DNA of 64,000 bases from JAPUEK01 sp963815355. Lineage in GTDB: Bacteria; Pseudomonadota; Alphaproteobacteria; Rhodobacterales; Rhodobacteraceae. Where the stretch lies: positions 124,001 to 188,000 of the forward strand of contig CAWFGJ010000013.1 in assembly GCA_963815355.1 (NCBI GenBank), in the 5' to 3' direction. The position numbers were made by a program, and so were the translations under genes. Under the pieces are notes generated by a model. That model did no database searches and was not told the DNA's origin. It was given only the letters and a program-made list of their open reading frames with translations. Positions 8,618 to 16,245 of the stretch are shown piece after piece (the first letter of the stretch is position 1; every line of letters begins with the position of its first letter).

Positions 8618-9688
8618 TTAGTTGGAAGCGAGCCAAGCGTTGAAACGCTCGTTCAGTTCGGAGTCGTGGTCGACCCAGAACTCATAGGACGAACCAAGCG
8701 CGTTGGTCATGTTGGCCGGGTTGGTGGGCATATACGGCGCCATTTCGGTTTTGCCGTCTTCGAACATGCCAACCAGCGAAGCCGAGGACTTGCGTGCCGG
8801 GCCGTAGCTGATCCACTTGGCCTGATCGGCCAGGGCTTGGGTCGAGGTCGCGAACTTCACGAACTCCAGCGCTTCGTCCTTGTTCGGAGCGCCCTTCGGA
8901 ATGACGAAGAGGTCATATTCAAAGACTTGGCCATCCCAAACGGTCTTGAAGGGTTTGCCTTCAGAGACAGCTGCCGAGAAGATACGGCCGTTATAGGCGG
9001 TCGACATGGCGACTTCGCCGTCGGCCAGCAGTTGCGGCGGCTGCGCGCCAGCTTCCCACCAGATGGTGTCGGCTTTGATCTTGTCCAGCATCGCAAAGGC
9101 ACGGTCCACGCCTTCCGGGGTGCCGAGCGTTGCATAGACGTCCGCTGCCGGAACGCCGTCTGCCATCAGAGCCATCTCGAGGTTGGCCTTGGCCCCTTTG
9201 CGCATGGCGCGCTTGCCGGGGAACTTCTCGATGTTGAAGAAGTCCGCGATCGTTGCCGGGCCTTCGGGGAACTTGGTGGTGTCATAAGCGAAGACGGTCG
9301 AGAACACGATCGTCGACACAGCGCACTCGGTCACAGCGCCGGGCAGGAAGTCGTCTGCAGCCGGGGTGCCGTCAGCACCGGCGGGAAGGCCAGCCACATC
9401 GATGGTTTCCAGCATGCCGTCATCGCAAAGACGGATGGCGTCAGCATATTCCACGTCAGCCACGTCAACGGTCACGTTGCCAGCTTCAACCATGGCTTTC
9501 ACAGCCGGAGCCGGGTTGTCGCTGTCCACGGACACGACATTCTTGCCGGTCGCGACGGTGTAGGGCTTGTGATAAGCCTCGACCTGCGACTTGGTATAAG
9601 CGCCACCCCAAGACATGACGGTCACGTCAGCCTGAGCGGTGAACGCCACAGCCGAAAGGGCGGTGGTAAGGGCAAGTAGTTTCTTCAT
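8618..9688 (-). CDS. Extracellular solute-binding protein, PotD-like
   Basis: Periplasmic binding protein of 356 residues with a clear Sec signal peptide (MKKLLALTTALSAVAFTAQA, cleavage before DVTV). The mature part starts with TVMSWGGAYTKSQ, a hallmark of the spermidine/putrescine-binding family (SBP_bac_8/PotD). The C-terminus contains the PTNPANM segment. The ligand is likely a polyamine or a related amine; I cannot decide which. The gap to the permease gene is about 60 bp and to the ATPase gene about 68 bp, so expression from one promoter upstream of the ATPase is likely. Confidence 0.9.
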   Translation of the reverse strand: MKKLLALTTALSAVAFTAQADVTVMSWGGAYTKSQVEAYHKPYTVATGKNVVSVDSDNPAPAVKAMVEAGNVTVDVADVEYADAIRLCDDGMLETIDVAGLPAGADGTPAADDFLPGAVTECAVSTIVFSTVFAYDTTKFPEGPATIADFFNIEKFPGKRAMRKGAKANLEMALMADGVPAADVYATLGTPEGVDRAFAMLDKIKADTIWWEAGAQPPQLLADGEVAMSTAYNGRIFSAAVSEGKPFKTVWDGQVFEYDLFVIPKGAPNKDEALEFVKFATSTQALADQAKWISYGPARKSSASLVGMFEDGKTEMAPYMPTNPANMTNALGSSYEFWVDHDSELNERFNAWLASN

Positions 9689-9756
9689 ACGGATAGCTCC
9701 CTAGTTGTTGTTCTTAGTTTTTTTCTGCCCAAGGGCAGAGGCCCCAAAGGTGGGGA

Positions 9757-10860
9757 TTACATCGGATCAAGTGCGCGGGCATCCTGAGGCGCCCAGCCAA
9801 TCTTGATCTTCTCACCGGGGCGCAGCATCCGCTGGCCCTGCGTGTTCCGGCTTTTGATGACGAAATCTTCGCTGCCCGCGACTTTAAGACGGGTGCGGAA
9901 CAGATCGCCCATGTAGATGAATTCCATGACTTCGGCGTCAATGGTGTGGGCATCTTCGGGCATCATCTCAAGCTTGAATTCGACCCGCTCGGGGCGGATG
10001 GACACCAGCGTCTGCGCGCCTTTGGTCGTGACGTTCACCGGCGTGGCGTCGATCACCTCGCCAGTGGCCAGACGCACAGTGCACTTGCCGTCCCCGATTT
10101 CTTCGATGATCCCGGGCAGTTTGTTATTCTCACCGATGAACTGCGCGACAAAGCTGTTGTCCGGGCGCTCATACAGGTCTGATGGCGAGGCAAGCTGCTG
10201 GATGCGTCCGTCATTGAACACGGCCACACGGTCGCTCATCGTCAAGGCTTCGCCCTGATCGTGGGTCACATAAACCACCGTGATCCCAAGGCTTTCGTGC
10301 AGGTGCTTGATTTCATACTGCATATGCTCGCGCAGCTGTTTATCCAAAGCGCCCAGCGGTTCGTCCATCAAGACCAAGGCCGGATCAAACACCAAGGCCC
10401 GCGCCAAGGCGATCCGCTGCTGCTGGCCACCCGAAAGCTGGGCCGGGCGGCGGTTGATGAAGTCATACATCTGCACCATGTCCAGCGCGCGCTTGACCTT
10501 GGCCTCGCGGTCAGACTTGCTCATGCCGCGCACTTCCAGCGGGAAGGCAAGGTTTTCGCCCACGGTCATGTGCGGGAACAAGGCGTAGTTCTGGAACACC
10601 ATCCCGATGCCGCGCTTGTGCGGCGGCACGGCGTTGATCGGCTGACCGTCCAGCGTGATGTCGCCGCTGGTTGCCGTCTCGAACCCTGCCAACATCATCA
10701 GGCATGTTGTCTTGCCAGAGCCAGATGGCCCAAGCATGGTCAAAAACTCACCTTTTCCGATGCTCAAATTCAGATCTTTGACGACAAGTGAAACGCCGTC
10801 ATAGCTTTTTTGAACATGGTCAAACACGACGAAAGCGTCGTTCGGGCTCGGTTGGGCCAC
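9757..10860 (-). CDS. ABC transporter ATP-binding protein, PotA-like
   Basis: Cytoplasmic ATPase of 367 residues. Walker A GPSGSGKTT is near residue 40, the signature LSGGQQQR near 140, Walker B VLMDEP follows, and VTHDQGEA is the H-loop. A C-terminal TOBE domain of about 100 residues follows. The frame stays open further upstream, but I chose the GTG at 10860 because GGGAG lies seven bases before it and the protein then begins with AQPSPNDAFVVFDHVQKSYD, the normal start of this family. It is the first gene of the importer operon. Confidence 0.9.
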   Translation of the reverse strand: MAQPSPNDAFVVFDHVQKSYDGVSLVVKDLNLSIGKGEFLTMLGPSGSGKTTCLMMLAGFETATSGDITLDGQPINAVPPHKRGIGMVFQNYALFPHMTVGENLAFPLEVRGMSKSDREAKVKRALDMVQMYDFINRRPAQLSGGQQQRIALARALVFDPALVLMDEPLGALDKQLREHMQYEIKHLHESLGITVVYVTHDQGEALTMSDRVAVFNDGRIQQLASPSDLYERPDNSFVAQFIGENNKLPGIIEEIGDGKCTVRLATGEVIDATPVNVTTKGAQTLVSIRPERVEFKLEMMPEDAHTIDAEVMEFIYMGDLFRTRLKVAGSEDFVIKSRNTQGQRMLRPGEKIKIGWAPQDARALDPM

Positions 10861-11162
10861 GCAAATCTCCCTGACATTCCGGCAGTTTTCCTGCACTTGT
10901 GACAGTGAGATAAGCCAATGCCCGCTTTCATTGCAACGATGTTGTGAATATTTGCCCAAGAACGCGCAAGATGCGGCTCGATAAGGCAAATTGCGCCGCA
11001 TTTGCCATTAATAACGCCATCTGAACTATTCGGCATCAGCGCGTCTGGACAGGTCAATTTGTCCGACATTTCGTCGTTTCCGTCCATTCAACGCGATGTT
11101 AGCGCTGACCAATTCTTTGATTTGGGAAGGCGGCAAAGGTCTGTTCGATCAGAATCGACCTA
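10861..11162. other. Intergenic promoter region of the ABC importer operon
   Basis: About 300 bp without a convincing gene. It is more AT-rich than its neighbours and contains inverted repeats (10985-11006, and a GGACA/TGTCC pair near 11047). It is best read as the promoter and leader of the reverse-strand importer operon. I see no RNA family in it. Confidence 0.6.
10985..11006. promoter_or_regulatory. Inverted repeat upstream of the importer operon, candidate operator
   Basis: Perfect 7-bp arms GGCAAAT and ATTTGCC with an 8-bp centre, about 125 bp before the ATPase start. The arm spacing suits a dimeric repressor. Which regulator would bind is unknown. Confidence 0.4.
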
Positions 11163-11198
11163 GAAAAACCAGAAAGCGGCGCTGAGGGGGCGCCGCTT
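11163..11198 (-). terminator. Intrinsic terminator of tRNA-Leu
   Basis: On the reverse strand, AAGCGGCG pairs with CGCCGCTT (perfect 8-bp stem, GC-rich loop), followed by a T-rich tail including TTTTTC. It lies about 30 bases beyond the 3' end of the tRNA. Confidence 0.75.
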
Positions 11199-11225
11199 CT
11201 TTGGGGTCTTAAAACCGAGGCAGAT

Positions 11226-11312
11226 TGGTGCGGATGAAAAGACTCGAACTTTCACTCCGATTAAAGAACAGCGACCTCAACGCTGCGCGTCTACCAATTC
11301 CGCCACATCCGC
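11226..11312 (-). tRNA. tRNA-Leu, anticodon GAG
   Basis: An 87-base class II tRNA including an encoded CCA. The acceptor arms GCGGATG and CATCCGC pair perfectly. The D-arm begins GGCGGAATTGGTAGACGC, as in bacterial leucine tRNAs. The anticodon stem CAGCG/CGCTG closes the loop TTGAGGT, giving GAG, which reads CUC and CUU. A long variable arm and TTCGAGTC in the T-loop follow. It stands alone and divergent from lipB. Confidence 0.96.
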
Positions 11313-11472
11313 ATAATCTGGCCTCGGCTGGCGGCTATGTAGCGGCAGGCAACGACGATGAAAAGAGGGATTCTGCACCAAACCGCGTCAAAGTCCCTGC
11401 GTCCTGTTGCGCGGTTGCAATCTGCCGCCCGCGACGCCATTTCTGACGCATCAGTCGGCGCAGGGGGCCAGA

Positions 11473-12168
11473 ATGAGTGATCTTATGACCAACAACGGCG
11501 CGCAGGGCCTGAACAGCCCGGTCGAATGGACTTATCTGCCCGGCTTGGCCCCCTATCCCCAGACCCTGGCCGCGATGGAGGACCGGGTCGCGGAAATTGC
11601 GGCTGGCCGCGCCTCCGAGGCGATTTGGCTGCTGGAGCACCCCCCGCTCTATACCGCAGGCACCTCCGCGCGGGCCGAGGATCTGACCCAGCCAGACCGA
11701 TTTCCGGTCTTCGCTGCCGGTCGGGGCGGCCAATACACCTATCATGGGCCGGGCCAGCGGGTCGCCTATGCCATGCTGGACCTGAACAAGCGCGGGCGAG
11801 ATGTGCGGCAGTTTGTTTGCGCGTTGGAAAACTGGGTGATCTGGACGCTGGCGGAGTTCAACGTAAAGGGCGAACGGCGCGCGGGCCGGGTCGGTGTCTG
11901 GGTCACCCGCCCTGACAAGGCCCCGAATGCCGACGGCTCCCCCCGCGAAGAAAAGATCGCGGCCATCGGGGTCAAACTGCGGCGCTGGGTCAGCTTTCAC
12001 GGCATCTCGATCAATGTGGAGCCGGATCTGGACCACTTCGGTGGCATCGTTCCCTGCGGCATCCGCGAGCACGGGGTCACCAGCCTTGTTGACCTTGGAC
12101 TGCCTGTCACGATGGCCGATGTCGACGCCGCCCTTGCCGCGACGTTTTCGCGCGCTTTCCCGGATTGA
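11473..12168 (+). CDS. lipB: Lipoyl(octanoyl) transferase
   Basis: Transfers octanoate from acyl carrier protein to the lipoyl domains of 2-oxoacid dehydrogenases and the glycine cleavage system. It has 231 residues. The family signature RGGQYTYHGPGQ is near residue 78. The catalytic lysine is in AIGVKLRRWVSFHG and the catalytic cysteine in GGIVPCGI. I start at the ATG at 11473 because a GGGGG run lies six bases upstream. The frame is open farther upstream without a good start, and an ATG at 11485 is an alternative. Confidence 0.94.
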   Translation: MSDLMTNNGAQGLNSPVEWTYLPGLAPYPQTLAAMEDRVAEIAAGRASEAIWLLEHPPLYTAGTSARAEDLTQPDRFPVFAAGRGGQYTYHGPGQRVAYAMLDLNKRGRDVRQFVCALENWVIWTLAEFNVKGERRAGRVGVWVTRPDKAPNADGSPREEKIAAIGVKLRRWVSFHGISINVEPDLDHFGGIVPCGIREHGVTSLVDLGLPVTMADVDAALAATFSRAFPD

Positions 12169-12187
12169 AGGCCGCTACCGGGGCCTT
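12168..12187 (+). terminator. Weak hairpin after lipB
   Basis: AAGGCC and GGCCTT pair around an eight-base loop, directly at the lipB stop. There is no T-run, so termination is only possible, not shown. Confidence 0.3.
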
Positions 12188-12232
12188 GCTATTGCATAGC
12201 AGCCCCTCAAATGCCCAACTGTTCAGGAAGAA

Positions 12233-12249
12233 ACGACTCACTGAGTCGT
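12233..12249. promoter_or_regulatory. Perfect palindrome in the leader of cycA
   Basis: ACGACTCACTGAGTCGT is an 8-bp perfect inverted repeat around one central C, ending 16 bases before the cycA ATG. It could be a protein operator or an mRNA hairpin just upstream of the ribosome site. It is not a match to any box I can name. Confidence 0.5.
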
Positions 12250-12265
12250 AAACCATGAGGATGAC

Positions 12266-12676
12266 ATGAATAAACTCTCCCTGATCCCCCTGTTCTGCGG
12301 CTTGGCTCTGGCCGCTCCTGCATTCGCAGGTGATCCGGCAGCTGGGGAAGCAAGCTTTAACAAGTGCAAAGCCTGCCATTCGATCATCGCGGCCGATGGC
12401 ACCGCCGTCGTCAAGGGCGGCAAGACTGGCCCGAACCTGTTTGGCGTGATCGGTCGCGCTGTGGCCAGCGAAGCCGACTTCAAATACGGCGACTCGATTA
12501 TCGCTGCGGGTGCCACGGGCGCGGTTTGGGACGAAGCGAGCCTTGCGGCCTACGTCGCCGACCCAACCGCTTGGCTGCAAGAGAAGACCAGCGATGCTGG
12601 TGCCAAATCGAAGATGTCGTTCAAACTGTCCAAGGGTGGCGAAGACATTGCCGCCTATCTTGCAAGCGTTCAGTAA
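12266..12676 (+). CDS. cycA: Cytochrome c2 / c550
   Basis: Soluble periplasmic class I cytochrome c, the electron carrier between the bc1 complex and cytochrome oxidase or a photosynthetic reaction centre. It has 136 residues with a signal peptide of about 21 residues (ending PAFA, mature start GDPAAGEASFNKC). The heme-attachment motif is CKACH, and the distal methionine ligand is in KSKMSFK. The next gene is aa3 oxidase subunit I, a fitting partner. A palindrome lies in the leader and a strong hairpin follows the stop. The symbol cycA is used by analogy with Rhodobacter and Paracoccus. Confidence 0.92.
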   Translation: MNKLSLIPLFCGLALAAPAFAGDPAAGEASFNKCKACHSIIAADGTAVVKGGKTGPNLFGVIGRAVASEADFKYGDSIIAAGATGAVWDEASLAAYVADPTAWLQEKTSDAGAKSKMSFKLSKGGEDIAAYLASVQ

Positions 12677-12699
12677 CCACTGACCTTCGAGTACGGATG

Positions 12700-12730
12700 T
12701 GCGGCGCGATGGCTTGGCTGTCGCGCCGCA
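12700..12730 (+). terminator. Hairpin terminator of cycA
   Basis: TGCGGCGCGA and TCGCGCCGCA form a perfect 10-bp stem with an 11-base loop, 24 bases after the cycA stop. The following sequence (GTCATTTCG) is only weakly T-rich, so it may act partly as an mRNA-stabilising hairpin. Confidence 0.65.
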
Positions 12731-12991
12731 GTCATTTCGAAATTCCACTGGCGGCAGGCTGCCCCATTGTCCATCGCCCCCCATTCTCGTGCGCCAAAGC
12801 CATGCGGGCGCCTTGCCGCCCAGCAAACCCCACACCGACGAAGGTTTGGTGCCCCCTTACCCGCCGGGTGAGCGGGCGGCGAACGGTCAGCGACGCCATG
12901 GCTCAGGTCTTGGCACCGCGGCCAGGCGCCGCTTGGACCGGGCCGGTGACGCCGAACAGGCCCGTATTTAGGCCACCTGCGACATGTTTTC

Positions 12992-13005
12992 TTGATCTGC
13001 GTCAA
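12992..13005. promoter_or_regulatory. FNR/FnrL-type binding site upstream of ctaD
   Basis: TTGATCTGCGTCAA matches the FNR consensus TTGAT-N4-ATCAA at nine of ten defined positions and lies 98 bases before the ctaD ATG. FnrL is the oxygen-responsive regulator of respiratory genes in Rhodobacter. Whether it activates or represses here depends on the start site, which is unknown. Confidence 0.6.
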
Positions 13006-13103
13006 ACTCAGACATTGCCGTTAAGCGGGGGGACGACTAAAGACGCTAGTAGTAAGGCGCGCAGGAATACCTGCGGCGATGGAACCAGAAACGGGAGACG
13101 CCA

Positions 13104-14774
13104 ATGGCAGACGCAGCCATTCATGGCCATGACCATGATCAGCGGGGGTTTTTCACCCGTTGGTTCATGTCCACGAACCACAAGGATATCGGCATCCTTT
13201 ATCTTTTCACCGGCGGCTTTGTAGGCCTGATTTCGGTGATTTTCACGGTGTATATGCGGCTGGAGCTGATGCATCCCGGCGTGCAGTACATGTGCATGGA
13301 GGGGATGCGCTTCGTCGCGGATGCTTCTCGGGAATGTACGCCAAACGGCCACGTCTGGAACGTGACCGTCACCGCCCACGGCATCCTGATGATGTTCTTC
13401 GTGGTGATTCCGGCGCTGTTCGGGGGGTTCGGCAACTACTTCATGCCGCTCCAGATCGGCGCGCCAGATATGGCGTTCCCGCGGATGAACAACCTGTCTT
13501 ACTGGATGTATGTCGCAGGCACCTCGCTTGCGGTGGCCTCGGTCTTCTCGCCGGGCGGTAACGACCAGTTGGGTTCAGGCGTGGGTTGGGTGCTGTACCC
13601 GCCGCTGTCGACCAACGAAGCGGGCTATTCGATGGACCTCGCGATCTTCGCGGTTCACCTGTCGGGTGCCTCCTCGATTCTGGGTGCGATCAACATGATC
13701 ACCACCTTCCTGAACATGCGCGCGCCGGGGATGACCCTGCACAAGGTACCGCTGTTCGGCTGGTCGATCTTTGTGACCGCTTGGCTGATCTTGCTGTCTC
13801 TGCCGGTTCTGGCAGGCGCCATCACGATGCTGCTGACCGACCGGAACTTTGGGACCACCTTCTTTCAGCCCTCGGGCGGCGGTGACCCGATCCTGTACCA
13901 GCACATCCTGTGGTTCTTCGGCCACCCGGAAGTGTACATCATCGTCATCCCGGCCTTCGGCATCGTTTCGCAGGTCATCTCGACCTTTTCGAAAAAGCCG
14001 ATCTTCGGTTATCTGCCGATGGTCTATGCGATGGTCGCGATTGGTGTTCTGGGCTTTGTCGTCTGGGCGCACCACATGTACACCGTCGGCATGTCGCTGA
14101 CCCAGCAAAGCTACTTCATGCTGGCGACCATGGTCATCGCGGTGCCGACCGGCATCAAGGTGTTCTCGTGGATTGCGACCATGTGGGGCGGCTCGATCGA
14201 GCTGAAAACCCCGATGCTCTGGGCGATCGGCTTTTTGTTCCTGTTCACTGTCGGCGGCGTGACCGGGATCGTGCTTTCCCAGGCACCGGTGGACCGGGCT
14301 TACCATGACACCTACTACGTCGTGGCCCACTTCCACTATGTGATGAGCCTTGGGGCTGTTTTCGGGATCTTTACCGGGATCTACTTCTGGTTCGGCAAGA
14401 TGTCGGGCCGGCATTACCCGGAATGGGCGGGCAAGCTGCACTTCTTCATGATGTTCATCGGTGCAAACCTGACCTTCTTCCCGCAGCACTTCCTTGGTCG
14501 TCAGGGCATGCCGCGCCGTTACATCGACTATCCGGAAGCCTTCGCGCACTGGAACTTGATCTCGTCCTATGGCGCGTTCCTGTCCTTTGCGTCCTTCGTG
14601 TTCTTCATCTGGATCGTGTTCTACAGCCTGATCTGGGGCAAGAAGGTAACCGAGAACAACTACTGGAACGAGTATGCCGACACGCTGGAATGGACCCTGT
14701 CCTGCCCGCCACCGGAGCATACGTTCGAGCAGCTGCCGAAGCAGTCGGACTGGGATCATTCCCGCGGCCACTAA
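13104..14774 (+). CDS. ctaD: Cytochrome c oxidase aa3 subunit I
   Basis: Catalytic subunit of the terminal aa3 oxidase, reducing oxygen to water and pumping protons across the inner membrane. It has 556 residues and twelve membrane helices. Heme and copper ligands are visible: TAHGILM near 94, the Cu(B) ligand H274 in GHPEVY, H323-H324 in HHMYTVG, and H409 and H411 in VAHFHYV. The K-channel lysine is in TGIKVFSW. The gene stands alone with no ctaB, ctaC or ctaE beside it, as in Rhodobacter, where subunit I is unlinked from the ctaCBE cluster. Regulation by an FNR-type site upstream is likely. A strong terminator follows. Confidence 0.97.
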   Translation: MADAAIHGHDHDQRGFFTRWFMSTNHKDIGILYLFTGGFVGLISVIFTVYMRLELMHPGVQYMCMEGMRFVADASRECTPNGHVWNVTVTAHGILMMFFVVIPALFGGFGNYFMPLQIGAPDMAFPRMNNLSYWMYVAGTSLAVASVFSPGGNDQLGSGVGWVLYPPLSTNEAGYSMDLAIFAVHLSGASSILGAINMITTFLNMRAPGMTLHKVPLFGWSIFVTAWLILLSLPVLAGAITMLLTDRNFGTTFFQPSGGGDPILYQHILWFFGHPEVYIIVIPAFGIVSQVISTFSKKPIFGYLPMVYAMVAIGVLGFVVWAHHMYTVGMSLTQQSYFMLATMVIAVPTGIKVFSWIATMWGGSIELKTPMLWAIGFLFLFTVGGVTGIVLSQAPVDRAYHDTYYVVAHFHYVMSLGAVFGIFTGIYFWFGKMSGRHYPEWAGKLHFFMMFIGANLTFFPQHFLGRQGMPRRYIDYPEAFAHWNLISSYGAFLSFASFVFFIWIVFYSLIWGKKVTENNYWNEYADTLEWTLSCPPPEHTFEQLPKQSDWDHSRGH

Positions 14775-14793
14775 GACAAGCAAACCTGTTGCG

Positions 14794-14822
14794 AAGGCCC
14801 CGGAGCGATCCGGGGCCTTTTG
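14794..14822 (+). terminator. Intrinsic terminator of ctaD
   Basis: AAGGCCCCGGA pairs with TCCGGGGCCTT (perfect 11-bp stem, GCGA tetraloop) and is followed by TTTTGCATTTT, 20 bases after the ctaD stop. Confidence 0.92.
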
Positions 14823-14934
14823 CATTTTGAGCCCCTGCCTTGCAGGTGCGGGGGGCGCTGGAGCACGGGTTGAGACTGTGCGGGTTGGGACTGCGCGGGC
14901 TGAGGCTGCGCGGGCGGAAATCTGCGCCTCCGGC

Positions 14935-14960
14935 GGGAGTATTTCGGCCAAGATGAAAGG
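14935..14960 (+). repeat. Dispersed extragenic element, GAGTATTT form
   Basis: GGGAGTATTT, then CGGCCAAGATGAAAGG. It is one of at least six copies in the window. It lies 37 bases before the DUF2244 start, preceded by GC-rich imperfect repeats. Confidence 0.75.
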
Positions 14961-14996
14961 GCTTTTCTTTCACTTTGCCCCCGCTATTTTCGGATC

Positions 14997-15485
14997 ATGC
15001 CTTATGAAAGCCTCCCCTGCCCGCCCAACGAGATGCATCTGCATCTTTGGCCTTACCGGTCCCTGCCCCGGCGGGGATTCGTGACGTTTATTGCGGCGAC
15101 CTGCCTGTTGCTCTTGCTGCCGCTGCTGGCGGTGATCGGATCAGCCGTGCTGTGGGTTTTGTTGCCGTTCCTGCTGGCGGCGGTGGCGGGGGTCTGGTGG
15201 GCGCTGGAGCGCAGCTACCGGGATGGCGAGATCGTTGAAGACCTGTGCCTGCGCGCCGATCAGATCACCTTGACCCGGCACGGCCCCCGTGGGCAGCGCA
15301 AGGACTGGCAGGCCAATCCCTATTGGCTGCGCGTCACGTTACACACAACCGGGGGACCGGTGCCGAACTATCTGACGCTGAAGGCCGACGGGCGCGAGGT
15401 TGAATTGGGAGCATTTCTGACCGAGGCAGAGCGCAGCGCCTTGGCTGCACTCTTGCGGGACCATGTGCGGGTCTTGCGGCCGTGA
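14997..15485 (+). CDS. DUF2244 domain membrane protein
   Basis: A 162-residue protein with two closely spaced hydrophobic segments (about 28-70) and a soluble C-terminal part, matching the DUF2244 family as I recall it. Members commonly lie near aa3 oxidase genes in Rhodobacteraceae, which suggests a link to the oxidase but no function is established. The C-terminal sequence WLRVTLHTTGGPVPNYLTL is the best-conserved looking stretch. The start is the ATG at 14997. No strong ribosome site is visible. Confidence 0.8.
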   Translation: MPYESLPCPPNEMHLHLWPYRSLPRRGFVTFIAATCLLLLLPLLAVIGSAVLWVLLPFLLAAVAGVWWALERSYRDGEIVEDLCLRADQITLTRHGPRGQRKDWQANPYWLRVTLHTTGGPVPNYLTLKADGREVELGAFLTEAERSALAALLRDHVRVLRP

Positions 15486-15599
15486 GCGGACCGGGCGCCA
15501 AACGGGCGCTGTGACCGCCCGCTGCAGTGTTCGCAATCTCGCCGTTTGATTGGGACCGCGCGCGGGCCTGCGCGCAAAGGCCGGGTCCGCGCGGCGCGT

Positions 15600-16067
15600 T
15601 TAGCCTAGCTGCGCTTTCACGGCACTGCCCACTGCGCCAAAATCCATCTGGCCGGTGTATTTGCCTTTGAGCACCGCCATGACCTTGCCCATGTCGCGGA
15701 TGCTGGAGGCTTCGACCTCAGCGATGGCGGCGGCAACAGCAGCGGTCACTTCTGCGGCATCCAGTTGCCGGGGCAAGTATTCTTCGATCACGGTGATCTC
15801 GGCCAATTCCTTTTCGGCCAATTCCAGCCGCCCGCCCTCTTCGTAGACGCGCGCGCTTTCCTGCCGCTGTTTGACCATGCGGCCCAGCACGGCAAGGATA
15901 TCGCCATCACTGATGGTTTCAGGCCCGCCGTCGCCTCGGCTGGCGATGTCTCGGTCCTTGATTGCGGCGTTGATCAGCCGCAGCGTCGACAGCCGGGCGG
16001 CTGCTTTTGCTTTCATCGCTTCTTTCAAGGCCGACTGCAGGCGATCGCGCAGGGACATCCGTTCCAT
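15600..16067 (-). CDS. GatB/YqeY domain protein
   Basis: A 155-residue protein of the YqeY family, whose domain also forms the C-terminal tRNA-binding region of GatB. The helical N-terminus (LRDRLQSALKEAMKAKAAAR), the segment STLRLINAAIKDRDI and the C-terminal RDMGKVMAVLKGKYTGQMD are characteristic. The molecular role is unproven; a tRNA-linked function is suspected. It is divergent from carA across 180 bp, an arrangement common in alphaproteobacteria. Confidence 0.9.
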   Translation of the reverse strand: MERMSLRDRLQSALKEAMKAKAAARLSTLRLINAAIKDRDIASRGDGGPETISDGDILAVLGRMVKQRQESARVYEEGGRLELAEKELAEITVIEEYLPRQLDAAEVTAAVAAAIAEVEASSIRDMGKVMAVLKGKYTGQMDFGAVGSAVKAQLG

Positions 16068-16245
16068 CCTATAATTCCAGAAGCGGCATCCTACAGCGAA
16101 GGCCCGGCAGAGGCAACTCTGGCCTCAATGCGCAAGTCATTGAAATCGCTTGAAACTCCTTTTCCATCAAAGCCTTGACCCCACCGCCCCCACCCCTTAG
16201 GTTCCGGCAAATTTGCCCGCATCCCCCACATACGGAGTCGCCCCG

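Larger units (their letters stand above)
12677..13103. other. Intergenic region between cycA and ctaD
   Basis: About 430 bp. The left end holds the cycA hairpin (12700-12730) and the right third the FNR-type site (12992-13005) and the ctaD leader with its ribosome site. The middle (about 12735-12985) is GC-rich with short overlapping frames on both strands. None has a plausible start, product or conserved motif, so I see no gene there. Confidence 0.6.

Noticed and set aside
8537..9679. Forward-strand open frame of 380 codons over the binding-protein gene
   Set aside because: Antisense shadow of the PotD-like gene, which has a signal peptide and family motifs.
12735..12985. Short frames in the cycA-ctaD gap as a possible gene
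   Set aside because: No ribosome site, no recognisable product, and frames on both strands are equally open, as expected by chance at this GC content.
13575..14951. Reverse-strand open frame of 458 codons over ctaD
   Set aside because: Antisense to a canonical oxidase gene, with His/Arg/Gln-rich nonsense and no start signal.
15486..15599. GC-rich inverted repeats between DUF2244 and the YqeY gene
   Set aside because: Several overlapping imperfect stems, none with a T-run; no clear terminator can be picked.
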